Source of the DNA: Caryophanales bacterium
Lineage (GTDB): Bacteria; Bacillota; Bacilli; JARBTR01
Direction: 5' to 3'
Assembly: GCA_029240105.1 (NCBI GenBank)
Contig: JARBTR010000008.1
Location: forward strand, 1 to 64,000
DNA: 64,000 bases
Part shown: positions 18,554 through 27,031 of the stretch, one piece after another
Layout of the letters: every line of letters starts with the position of its first letter
How positions within the stretch are numbered: position 1 is the stretch's first letter
The notes under the pieces: model-generated
What the model was told of the DNA's origin: nothing
Databases searched by the model: none
The model's input: the letters and a program-made list of their open reading frames with translations, nothing else
Program-made: the position numbers and the translations under genes

Positions 18554-18716
18554 TTATTTCAATTTTATATCTAATATAAATTTATTTTTTTCATTCCACT
18601 TAATACTATCAAATCTCTCTAATAATTCTTTCCATCTATCTTCTTCATTCCCACTGATTTCCCTACCCATAAAAGTTTCCCCAAGATTAGTCTCCCACAC
18701 CTTCTTACCATTCTTT
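18554..18716 (-). pseudogene. 5'-truncated gene, only the C-terminal 53 codons remain
   Basis: One minus-strand frame reads KKVWETNLGETFMGREISGN and continues through EEDRWKELLERFDSIKW to a stop at 18554. There is no in-frame start with a ribosome-binding site, and the frame dissolves where sequence typical of relic U5 begins (about 18720). The upstream part of this gene was apparently lost at the junction with the valS tail. Confidence 0.55.
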
Positions 18717-18765
18717 TTATACTAGCTTTAGTTATACCAATGCCTAAGGAAAATAACCTCAGTTA

Positions 18766-19015
18766 CTTATGATATGGTTCTACTTTTATAATCTTAAACT
18801 ATAACTTCTAATTATAACAAAAAAACTCCACCAGAATTATCCAGCAGAGTTAATTTTTATTTAAATACCTACAAACTTTTCATTTCTTCAATTCTTGCTT
18901 CGATATTGCCTTTTCGATACCAGGTGGGTTCACACCGATAATCAGTTCTTCTGTGATACAGAAGCATTCGATGTAGGCTTTGTTTAGATCCTTAATAACT
19001 TGTCTTTCACAGCAA
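18766..19015 (-). repeat. valS-tail relic U5
   Basis: The boundary motif ACTTATGATATGGTTC is followed by ATAATCTTAAACTAT. The terminator then has AACTCCACCAG facing CCAGCAGAGTT (18828-18855). The last valS codons come next (CTACAAACTTTTCATTTCTT, CAATTCTTGCTTC). After a deletion a second valS stretch, TTGCCTTTTCGATACCAGGT to GGCTTTGTTTAGATCC (18908-18992), matches 43974-44060. Confidence 0.88.
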
Positions 19016-19028
19016 TCTCTGTTTATTG

Positions 19029-20999
19029 CTAGCTCACAATCCTATAATAAACACGTGAGGTGAGAATATAGACGAAAGCGTAGAAAATAGCAAATACAAA
19101 AATCGTTCCAGCTGTACACTGTATAAATAGTGGTACATTCGTAAGGTGTAACACAGCGAGCAATTTCACAATAACCTTGAAGGCAAATGCAATATGGATT
19201 ATGGCTGATACAAGTGGTAAGAAAAACACTATGAGTACCTGACTGCTAATTGATTTTTTAATTTCTGTTTTGCTCATTCCAACCTTTTGCATAATTTTAA
19301 AGCGTTCCTTATCATCGTACCCTTCAGAAATTTGTTTATAGTAAATAATAAGAACAGTAGCCATAACGAACAATGTTCCAAGGATGATTCCTAGAAATAA
19401 AAGTCCACCGTATATGGAATATGCAGATCCTCTGGTTTCTTCTAACCCGATACTACGTCCTTCAATTGACAATTTTTGCATTTCCTCATTGATTTCACTT
19501 GTTAATTTCATTTCCAAATCAGCACTGCTGTCCGTATCAAAAGCGTAATAATAGGATAATTCACTTTGACTTCCGTTAAGCTCATCACCAGTTATTTTTT
19601 CGATTATAGTTTCATCTCGTACAACAATAAAATAGCTGTTGGTATTTTCTGAGGATGCGATCCCATTCATTGAAAGGCTATTTAGCCGTTTCTTTATTTT
19701 AAAATTATTGCCTAGGATCTTCATGCTGTCATCAGCAAGTTCCCCTTTACCCGTATAGAGAAGTACTTCATTTTCATTCAATGAAATAAACTTATTTCCA
19801 ATATTGTTATACTCGCTTAAAGGAACTAATTCTACGGAGCAAATGTTGTTTAAAGCTATAGACTTATTACGTCCATCAGTGAAAGAATTCTTATTTTGTA
19901 AAGCAATGAAATTCTTAGAACGATAGTGAACTGTGTTTTTCACTCCACTATAATTCTTTTCAGCTATTTCTCTTATATTGTTACTAAGCATATCTGCTTT
20001 TTCTTTGGATACATTATCAGCACTTATGAATATATTCCTTGGAAACATGGATTGAAGTACATCCTCCATGCCAATATAGATGGAAACCGTAGTAGAAACC
20101 ATGACAAGGATGCAAGTTGAAAGAATACATATATTCGCAAGACCTACTGCATTCTGCTTCATTCGATAAATCATACCCGACACATTGATGAAATGATTCG
20201 TCTGATAATAATATCGCTTATTTTTTCGAAGCATTTTTAAAAGAGCAGTGCTTCCAGCAGTAAACAAAGCATACGTCCCTATCATCACAAGAATCACTGC
20301 TACAAAAAACATGTAAAGTGCCGCCAGTGGCGATTCTGTGTTTAATGAGATATAGTATCCGGCACTAAGAGAAAGGATACCCGTCAAAGTAAGAAGCCAT
20401 TTTGTTTTTGGTTCTTTTTCACCAACCTGTCCACCTTTCAGTAGTTCAATAGGTTTTGAAAGATGAATTTGACGTAGATGATTCATAAAAATCAAACCAA
20501 AAATAGCCACAAAGAGAAGCGCTGTTTTAAGTAAGGACGGATAGGATATCGAAAAACCCATTACTACGTCAAAGTTTAATATCTTTAGAAGAATCAGAAA
20601 CATCAGCTTGCTAAGTGCTATGCCCCATAAGAGTCCCATTATGATGCTAACAAAGGACACAAATAGATTTTCCCAGAATAACACTTTCGCAATATGCCTT
20701 TTCTCCATACCCAAAATATTATACAGACCAAGTTCTTTCTTACGTCGTTTTATCAGAAAGCTATTCGTATAAAATAAAAAAATTACAGAGAAGAACCCAA
20801 TCACGTAGGTACCCAATTGAAGGATAATTTTAAGAGATGCTCCCCCAGACATTTGATTTAAGCCCTTATCTACAGATAGAAAATGCATGATATAGAACAT
20901 CATAATGGTACTCATACAGGTCACGATATATGGAAAATAGGTCTTTCCATTTCGCTTTATATTCATTAGTGCCAGTTTTTGATAGAACATCTTACTCAT
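19029..20999 (-). CDS. ABC transporter permease of the BceB/YxdM family
   Basis: With the ATG at 20999 the product is 656 residues. It has the BceB plan: two N-terminal segments flanking a short loop, FtsX-like helices, and a large extracytoplasmic domain of about 200 residues (about 310-510) between helices seven and eight, followed by three C-terminal helices. Such permeases act with a two-component system to sense and resist peptide antibiotics. The start overlaps the stop of the ATPase gene by eight bases (ATGAGTAA), which implies translational coupling. Confidence 0.85.
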   Translation of the reverse strand: MSKMFYQKLALMNIKRNGKTYFPYIVTCMSTIMMFYIMHFLSVDKGLNQMSGGASLKIILQLGTYVIGFFSVIFLFYTNSFLIKRRKKELGLYNILGMEKRHIAKVLFWENLFVSFVSIIMGLLWGIALSKLMFLILLKILNFDVVMGFSISYPSLLKTALLFVAIFGLIFMNHLRQIHLSKPIELLKGGQVGEKEPKTKWLLTLTGILSLSAGYYISLNTESPLAALYMFFVAVILVMIGTYALFTAGSTALLKMLRKNKRYYYQTNHFINVSGMIYRMKQNAVGLANICILSTCILVMVSTTVSIYIGMEDVLQSMFPRNIFISADNVSKEKADMLSNNIREIAEKNYSGVKNTVHYRSKNFIALQNKNSFTDGRNKSIALNNICSVELVPLSEYNNIGNKFISLNENEVLLYTGKGELADDSMKILGNNFKIKKRLNSLSMNGIASSENTNSYFIVVRDETIIEKITGDELNGSQSELSYYYAFDTDSSADLEMKLTSEINEEMQKLSIEGRSIGLEETRGSAYSIYGGLLFLGIILGTLFVMATVLIIYYKQISEGYDDKERFKIMQKVGMSKTEIKKSISSQVLIVFFLPLVSAIIHIAFAFKVIVKLLAVLHLTNVPLFIQCTAGTIFVFAIFYAFVYILTSRVYYRIVS

Positions 21000-21759
21000 T
21001 TCTACCACCGCCTGTTGCAATGACAGTAAGCGTATCAGAAATTTTTTGATACATTTCCTCCTGTGACATGGATACTCTGTAGAGTTGATGGAACACCTCT
21101 CCGTCTTTTATAAAAAGCACACGGCTAGCATGGCTGGCTGCTTTCGTACTGTGCGTCACCATAATAATGGTTTGATTTTCTTTATTAATATCATTGAAAA
21201 GTCGCAGAAGTTCATCGCTTGTATGCGAATCCAGCGCTCCAGTTGGTTCATCTGCAAGAATGAGTTGAGGATGCGTGATTAATGCTCTTGCCACTGCAGC
21301 CCTTTGCTTTTGACCTCCAGAAACCTCATAGGGAAACTTTTTCAAAATGTCGCAAATACCCAGCTTCTTTGCAATTGGCACCAAACGATTGTTCATTTCA
21401 TCATAAGACTTTCCAGATAAAACGAGAGGTAAAAAGATATTATCCTGTAGTGAAAACGTATCAAGAAGATTGAAGTCTTGAAACACAAAGCCTAAGTTAT
21501 CACGACGAAACTTCGATATTTCTTTTTCCTTAATATCTATGCTGCTTATGCCATTAAGGACTACCTCACCGCTTGTTGGCTTATCAAGTGCCGCAATAAT
21601 ATTTAAAAGTGTTGTTTTACCTGAGCCAGACTCCCCCATGATCGCCACATATTCACCCTTTTCTACTGAGAAGGATACATCTGATAAAGCCTGAACCTGA
21701 TTTCCGCCAAAACGAGTACTATATATTTTCTTCAGTTTCTTGATTTCTAAAAGGGACAT
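20992..21759 (-). CDS. ABC transporter ATP-binding protein of the BceA/YxdL family
   Basis: The 255-residue ATPase has Walker A GESGSGKTTLLN, Q-loop FVFQDFNLLDTFSLQDN, signature VSGGQKQRAAVARAL, Walker B LILADEPTGALDS and switch histidine MVTHSTKAA. It powers the BceB-type permease encoded just downstream. The operon has a candidate regulator site upstream (21877-21894). Confidence 0.9.
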   Translation of the reverse strand: MSLLEIKKLKKIYSTRFGGNQVQALSDVSFSVEKGEYVAIMGESGSGKTTLLNIIAALDKPTSGEVVLNGISSIDIKEKEISKFRRDNLGFVFQDFNLLDTFSLQDNIFLPLVLSGKSYDEMNNRLVPIAKKLGICDILKKFPYEVSGGQKQRAAVARALITHPQLILADEPTGALDSHTSDELLRLFNDINKENQTIIMVTHSTKAASHASRVLFIKDGEVFHQLYRVSMSQEEMYQKISDTLTVIATGGGRNE

Positions 21760-21876
21760 AAAAATTACTCCTAACTTCTTTTCTAAGGTAAATAGGATCG
21801 ATTCCCATCACCTTAGTTCAATATAGCAAAGGGAAGAAACGTCCACCTTAACTTTGGCTTACATTTCTTCCCTTAA

Positions 21877-21894
21877 CCTTACATCACTGTAAGG
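21877..21894. promoter_or_regulatory. BceR-type response-regulator binding site
   Basis: CCTTACATCACTGTAAGG has 7-bp inverted arms and matches the TNACA-N4-TGTAA core described for BceR/PsdR/YxdJ regulators. It lies between the kinase gene and the ABC operon, about 120 bases before the ATPase start. A TATATT on the minus strand downstream could be the -10. Confidence 0.7.
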
Positions 21895-21907
21895 ATTATA
21901 AATAAAC

Positions 21908-22921
21908 TTATTCAATTGCAACTTCAATGGTTGCAAGATCGATGCTTACTTTAGTGCCCCTATCAACCATTGATTCTATCGTAATCTTGTGAGAAAGCTT
22001 GCTTAAGATCTGCTTGCACAGATATAAGCCAAGCCCTGTCGACTTTTTATCCCATCGCCCGTTGTAGCCTGTAAAACCTCTTTCAAATATACGGGCTATA
22101 TCCTCTTCCCTTATGCCAATCCCTGTATCTTCTATAATCAAAGTTTTTTCAGAACGGTTGTCCATATAAATGGAAACAGTTCCTTCATTTGTGTATTTTA
22201 ATGCATTTGACAGAAGTTGTTCGACGACAAATACCAGCCATTTTTCATCAGTTAAAACCTCACAATTTAGATCTTCAAAATTAAGCTTAATTTTCTTTCT
22301 GATAAACATTCTCGCATATTTGCGCACGGCTTGTTTTACAATATCATCCAGACTGTATTTTTTTAACACAAGGTCTGAGGACATGCTCTCAACCCTTAAA
22401 TACTGCAAGACAAATTCTACATATTGTTCAATCTTAAAAACTTCCATGGAAAGTTCTAAGTTCTGCTCACTTTCCTCAGATTGAAGGATTAAATGCATAG
22501 CTGCAATTGGCGTCTTGATTTGATGAGCCCATAACGTATAATAATCCACCATCTGACTTCGGCTCACATCTGCATTATAGGCTATTTGAACATTTTCCTT
22601 ATTGATAGCAGTGAGCAAGTCATAGTAATCTTTTTCAATGATTTCATTGGGCTCAGGGAGTTTATCCAACTGTAAGGAAGTGCTATTTTTTAATGCTCGT
22701 AGCTGGTTATGCTTCTTATATAACTTTATAAAATCAACTAGTAAGAAAATAATGCCTATCATTGCACAAAGGATAACTGCGTAAATCACAGGTTCCACTT
22801 GGATATTATATAAATAGAAAACTAGTGCAAATAATGCCCCGAATAACCCTAACAGAATAATTCCGTTAAGGCGCAGTTTCAGATAGGAAGCTGCAAGTTT
22901 GAAACTTTCTGCTCTCTTCAT
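21908..22921 (-). CDS. intramembrane-sensing histidine kinase of the BceS type
   Basis: The 337-residue product starts at an ATG after GGTGGAA. It has two N-terminal membrane helices with almost no extracellular loop (GIILLGLFGALFALVFYLY and AVILCAMIGIIFLLVDFI). The phosphoacceptor is in LWAHQIKTPIAAMHLIL, and the N, G1 and G2 boxes are QLLSNALKY, IEDTGIGIREEDI and KSTGLGLYLC. The lack of a sensor domain is typical of BceS kinases, which read the transport activity of their ABC partner. Confidence 0.9.
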   Translation of the reverse strand: MKRAESFKLAASYLKLRLNGIILLGLFGALFALVFYLYNIQVEPVIYAVILCAMIGIIFLLVDFIKLYKKHNQLRALKNSTSLQLDKLPEPNEIIEKDYYDLLTAINKENVQIAYNADVSRSQMVDYYTLWAHQIKTPIAAMHLILQSEESEQNLELSMEVFKIEQYVEFVLQYLRVESMSSDLVLKKYSLDDIVKQAVRKYARMFIRKKIKLNFEDLNCEVLTDEKWLVFVVEQLLSNALKYTNEGTVSIYMDNRSEKTLIIEDTGIGIREEDIARIFERGFTGYNGRWDKKSTGLGLYLCKQILSKLSHKITIESMVDRGTKVSIDLATIEVAIE

Positions 22922-22922
22922 A

Positions 22923-23594
22923 TCATTCCACCAAATATCCTAACCCTTTTTTCGTTGTAATAAAATCTGACAAACCGATCTCTTGAAGCTTTTTTCGCAG
23001 CCTTGTCATATTGACGGTTAAGGTGTTGTCATCGATATAGCTATCCGTCTCCCAAAGTCTTGTCATGATCGTTTCCCTGGACACAGTCTTGCCTTTATTT
23101 TCAAGAAGAACCTGCAGTATCTTCAGTTCATTCTTAGAGAGTTCCATTTTCCGGTTGTTAAAATTCAAAGTAGAATCACTTGTATTCAGGATTGCCCCAT
23201 TATGCTCAAGCAGGTTGGTCTGCCCTGTAAAATCATACGTTCGGCGCAGTAAAGCCTGAACCTTTGCTGTCAGTACATTTAGGTCAAAAGGCTTTGCAAT
23301 AAAATCATCCCCACCCATATTCATGGCCATGACGATATTCATATTATCCGAAGCTGATGAAATAAATATAATAGGAGTCTTGGAAACCTTTCGAATCTCT
23401 TGGCACCAATGATAGCCATTAAAAAACGGCAGCGTAATATCCAAAAGCACAAGCTGCGGATTATAGGAAGCAAAGACAGCAAGTACATCCTTAAAATCTG
23501 TGACACACTCTGCCTCATACCCCCAAGACTCTATATGGCTTTTCACTGCTTTAGCAATGATCAAATCATCTTCTACGATAAGAATTTTATACAT
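22923..23594 (-). CDS. OmpR-family response regulator of the BceR type
   Basis: The ATG at 23594 after AAGGGGAT gives 223 residues starting MYKILIVEDDLIIAKAV. The receiver phosphorylation site is in LVLLDITLPFFNG, with GGDDFIAKPF near residue 100. A winged-helix domain follows (SKNELKILQVLLENKGKTVS). It ends one base before the kinase start, so the pair is co-transcribed and probably coupled. Confidence 0.92.
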   Translation of the reverse strand: MYKILIVEDDLIIAKAVKSHIESWGYEAECVTDFKDVLAVFASYNPQLVLLDITLPFFNGYHWCQEIRKVSKTPIIFISSASDNMNIVMAMNMGGDDFIAKPFDLNVLTAKVQALLRRTYDFTGQTNLLEHNGAILNTSDSTLNFNNRKMELSKNELKILQVLLENKGKTVSRETIMTRLWETDSYIDDNTLTVNMTRLRKKLQEIGLSDFITTKKGLGYLVE

Positions 23595-23667
23595 TTGGAT
23601 CCCCTTACTTACACTTGACATTTGTTACAGATTTTATAAAGCCGTTATTCCTAGCAACAACAGCAAA

Positions 23668-23795
23668 ACTCCGTGACTTATAATACTGTTTACATAATTA
23701 ATCCTAAAACTTTCTCTTCCACAGTATACCAAAAACTCCCTTAGAAATTTATCTAAGAGAGTACAGGGGCTTCTACAAAATAATTGTAATCATTG
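23668..23795 (-). repeat. valS-tail relic U6 (terminator region, little or no coding left)
   Basis: GTGACTTATAATACTGTTTAC resembles the boundary motif. AATCCTAAAACTTTCTCTTC and CACAGTATACCAAAAACTCC follow. The stem CTCCCTTAGA faces TCTAAGAGAG, a sequence different from the valS terminator but still paired. Only CTTCTACAAAATAATTG hints at valS coding. The relic separates the Bce module from topB. Confidence 0.7.
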
Positions 23796-23899
23796 AAAAG
23801 AGCATTGATTATTCAATTAGGAAAATTTTGTCCTTTTGAAAACAAAAATCCTGATTCATTCTTTGAAACACTATCCTATGAAACACTACCCCATTTACC

Positions 23900-26065
23900 C
23901 TATTCCTTACCCCAATTTGCCAATGCAGACGCAAATGGATTATTAGTCGTATCGTCAACCTTTGTCTGCGTGCGCATATACTTTGCCACGTCATTTTTAG
24001 ACGCATTGGTCGAATTTTTGTTGCCTACTCGCTTTTGGAAAGCCGACATTTTCTCACGATACCCACATTTACATGTAAAAATCTGGCTATCGCCACTTCC
24101 TGCCAAAGAAAGTTTCTTATGACAATTCGGACATCTCGCATTCGTTTCTCGGGAAATCGTTTTTCGATACCCACATTCTCGATCCTGGCAAACACGGATT
24201 TTTCCCTTTTTCCCGTTTACTTCAAGGAGCATCTTTCCGCATTCGGGGCAAGGCGTCCCAGTTAAATTATCATGCTTAAACTTTTTTTCACTTGCTTTAA
24301 TGCGTGTGACGATTTCGTTTGTATAACTCACAATTTCTTTGATAAAAAGTTCTTTCTTCAGCTGGCCCTTAGCAATCATCTCTAACTTTTGTTCCCACTC
24401 TCCAGTTAATACCGGCGTACGCAATTCATCGGGCGCTAATTCTAATAATTGTCTGCCTTTTGAAGTGACATGCATCCCTTTGCCACGCTTTTCAACTAAA
24501 AATGAGTTAAGTAACTTTTCAATAATATCCGCACGTGTCGCAACGGTTCCGAGTCCACCCGTTTTTTGTAAAGTCTGAATCACTTTTGCATCCGTCACAA
24601 ACTTCGCTGGATTCTCCATCGCAGAAAGCAACGTCGCCTCGTTAAAAGGCTCAGGTGGCTTTGTCTCACCTTGCGTCATCGTTACATCTACGGAAATTCG
24701 TTGTCCTTTTGAAAAGGGAGGAAGCTGCTGCTCATCATTATTCGATTCCTCGTCATCAGAATCTACAGATTGATAATGCGTTTTCCACCCAAGCGAGTGA
24801 ATCGTTCTCCCTTTCGCGACGAATTTTTCTTGACCAATTTGCGCCGTTACAATTGTTTGTTCATACTCAAAAGCTGGTGACAATACAGCTAAGAAACGCG
24901 TCACAACTAATTCATAAATTCTACGTTCACGATCGCTCATCTTCATCAGCTGTGCAGGCTGCTCCGTCGGAATAATAGCATGATGATCCGAAACCTTTGT
25001 ATTATCAACAAAAGATTTATTGGCTTGGATTGGTTTTCCGAGTAACTCTTTCGCAGTTGGAAACTGTTTAACACAGGCTACAACACGATCCCTCAACGTC
25101 CCAACCATATCACTGGACAAATAACGAGAATCTGTTCGAGGATACGTCACTACTTTGTGATATTCGTACAGCTGCTGCATGATTGACAACGTTTCTTTTG
25201 CTGTAAAATTAAATCGTTTATGCGCATCACGTTGGAGTTCGGTCAAATCATACAAAGCTGGTGCATAAGACTTTTTCGCCTTTTTATCAATTTGAGAAAT
25301 AACCGCTTCTTTGCCAAGATTTTTAAAAATTGACTCGATTCGGTCTTTCCTAAAGTCACGAGTCTCATTTGTCTTTCCATCATTCCAAATGAATTTCACC
25401 TGCCCGTGTTTCGCACTTAACCCATAAAATGACTTAGGTACAAAATGACGAATTTCTTCCTCACGACTAGCAATCATCGCTAAAGTGGGAGTCTGCACGC
25501 GCCCACAAGATAGCTGTGCATTATGCATCGTTGTCAAAGCCCGTGTCGCATTTAAACCGACTAACCAATCCGCCTCGGACCTTGCAACTGCAGACGCATA
25601 CAAGTTTTTGTATTTTTTCCCATCCTGTAAATTTCGAAAACCATCACGAATCGCTTGATCCGTCACGGATGAAATCCATAGTCGTTGCAGTGGCTTTTTA
25701 CAATTTGATTTTTCTAAAATCCAACGTGCCACGAGCTCTCCCTCACGTCCTGCATCGGTCGCAATGATCACTTGATCCACATCTTTTCGAATCAATTGTG
25801 ATTTGACTGCTTGAAACTGCTTGCCTGTTTGTTTGATGACAACAAGTTTTAAAGTCTCAGGCAACATAGGTAACGTATCGATTCGCCATTCTTTATACAT
25901 CACATCGTAATCTTCCGGATCAGCCAATGTCACAAGATGCCCAAGCGCCCAAGTGACAATGTACTTGTCACCTTCCAAATAGCCGTTCCCTTTCTTCTGG
26001 CATTTCAAAACCCTAGCAATATCCCTAGCCACAGACGGCTTCTCTGCTAAAACAACTGCTTTCAT
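23900..26065 (-). CDS. topB: DNA topoisomerase III
   Basis: TopB is a type IA topoisomerase that decatenates DNA. The 721-residue length matches Bacillus TopB. The TOPRIM acidic residues are in IIATDAGREGELVARWIL, and the active-site tyrosine is in TYPRTDSRYLSSDMV. The C-terminus has two zinc-ribbon-like modules: CPECGKMLLEVNGKKGKIRV...CQDRECGY, and CPNCHKKL...CKCGY. The ATG has AAGGAG upstream. Chromosomal topB normally stands alone, and here it lies within the accessory island between relics U6 and U7. It may be the resident gene or a mobile-element version; the sequence alone does not decide. Confidence 0.93.
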   Translation of the reverse strand: MKAVVLAEKPSVARDIARVLKCQKKGNGYLEGDKYIVTWALGHLVTLADPEDYDVMYKEWRIDTLPMLPETLKLVVIKQTGKQFQAVKSQLIRKDVDQVIIATDAGREGELVARWILEKSNCKKPLQRLWISSVTDQAIRDGFRNLQDGKKYKNLYASAVARSEADWLVGLNATRALTTMHNAQLSCGRVQTPTLAMIASREEEIRHFVPKSFYGLSAKHGQVKFIWNDGKTNETRDFRKDRIESIFKNLGKEAVISQIDKKAKKSYAPALYDLTELQRDAHKRFNFTAKETLSIMQQLYEYHKVVTYPRTDSRYLSSDMVGTLRDRVVACVKQFPTAKELLGKPIQANKSFVDNTKVSDHHAIIPTEQPAQLMKMSDRERRIYELVVTRFLAVLSPAFEYEQTIVTAQIGQEKFVAKGRTIHSLGWKTHYQSVDSDDEESNNDEQQLPPFSKGQRISVDVTMTQGETKPPEPFNEATLLSAMENPAKFVTDAKVIQTLQKTGGLGTVATRADIIEKLLNSFLVEKRGKGMHVTSKGRQLLELAPDELRTPVLTGEWEQKLEMIAKGQLKKELFIKEIVSYTNEIVTRIKASEKKFKHDNLTGTPCPECGKMLLEVNGKKGKIRVCQDRECGYRKTISRETNARCPNCHKKLSLAGSGDSQIFTCKCGYREKMSAFQKRVGNKNSTNASKNDVAKYMRTQTKVDDTTNNPFASALANWGKE

Positions 26066-26330
26066 ATATAAAACTCCTTACTATAAAATTGCATTATTTG
26101 TTTGGTAACTCGTTTATTTTACAACACTGATAGACAAAACTTTAGAATAATTCAATGATAGAGAAGCAAAAAAGGAATCTCCATTGATGGGACAGGTTCT
26201 CTTCAATGAGAATTTTACTTAAAATAGTAGTTAAAATCACAGTCGGTTTCGAGGAAATTTTTCACTTTGACCTCTATTTTGACTTCGAATGATTGCGACA
26301 GTATGAAACTGAATGCAATAACTTCGCAGC

Positions 26331-26410
26331 GGTTGTTCCTGAGCTAAAGCTCAGACAAACTGTACGTTCCCTTTGGTTGCTAAGCTACTTCGTACCTTAG
26401 ACCAAAACGC
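26331..26410. repeat. double-hairpin intergenic repeat (CTGAGCT family), copy A
   Basis: TTGTTCCTGAGCTAAAGCTC followed by AGACAAAC forms a first hairpin. GCTAAGC...CTTAGACCAAAACG partly closes a second. The same two-hairpin unit recurs at 46541 (valS leader) and 54787 (before ysxE). The rest of 26066-26530 contains only the hairpin at 26412-26450 and no gene. Confidence 0.75.
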
Positions 26411-26411
26411 A

Positions 26412-26450
26412 AAAGCGCCCAAATCCTTTTTAAAAAGGATTTGAGCGTTA
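26412..26450. terminator. perfect hairpin, possible bidirectional terminator
   Basis: CAAATCCTTTTT faces AAAAAGGATTTG, flanked by GCGCC and GCGTT. On the minus strand it is followed by TTTTGCGTTTTGG. It lies upstream of topB, so it may end a transcript of a gene now lost. Confidence 0.55.
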
Positions 26451-26526
26451 ATAAAATCTATTGTTTTCTAAAAATAGAGTTGGAGAGTGTCGAAACTGTT
26501 GCTATTTAAAGTATAGAAAAGCCACC

Positions 26527-26615
26527 TTTACTAATGGTACGGTTCTGCTATTATAATAAATTTTTCTATAATAAAACAAATACTCCTTTGGAATTTTTTT
26601 CAAAGCTGACTATGC
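26527..26615 (-). repeat. valS-tail relic U7 (boundary motif and terminator only)
   Basis: TACTAATGGTACGGTTCTGC matches the boundary motif. After TATAATAAAACAAATACTCC a hairpin with CCTTTGGAA facing TTCAAAG follows (26582-26608), the same stem type as relic U4. No valS coding was found. It lies between topB and the defence genes. Confidence 0.65.
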
Positions 26616-26809
26616 TTATAGGTCACCTTAAATTTTTACCAATTATGTACGCATATCCAGTATTGCCCCTTTTTATGGTTGAAGTAAACCGTACAATAAA
26701 ATTGTATAGATTTTACTACAAAATACGCCTATAATTTTTCCCGTTTCATTCTTGTATATCCCTTTTTTTTATGAATATACTTATGAAAGAATGATTTTAT
26801 GGAGGATTT

Positions 26810-27031
26810 ATGTTTATCAATTTAGATAAAAAACAAATCTTAAACTTAGAACAAGCCTTTCAAGCTGATTTCGTAGCCTTATGGGATACCATGGAAAATG
26901 CCTCATCTTTTTATATGAATGTAGAGGGTATATTTACAGCATATACAGAAATAAATAAAAATATTGAATTTTCTTTTTCTACCCCAATAAAAGTCTATAA
27001 AATCTACTCTAAGGCTTTTGATATTCTATAA
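26810..27031 (+). CDS. small protein of unknown function, possibly truncated
   Basis: The 73-residue frame begins at an ATG seven bases after GGAGG (MFINLDKKQILNLEQAF). That is convincing as a translation start. It ends by overlapping the 3' end of the convergent TrlF-like gene by 28 bases. The frame may therefore be the 5' part of a longer gene cut off when the TrlF unit arrived, with a chance stop. No family recognised. Confidence 0.5.
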   Translation: MFINLDKKQILNLEQAFQADFVALWDTMENASSFYMNVEGIFTAYTEINKNIEFSFSTPIKVYKIYSKAFDIL

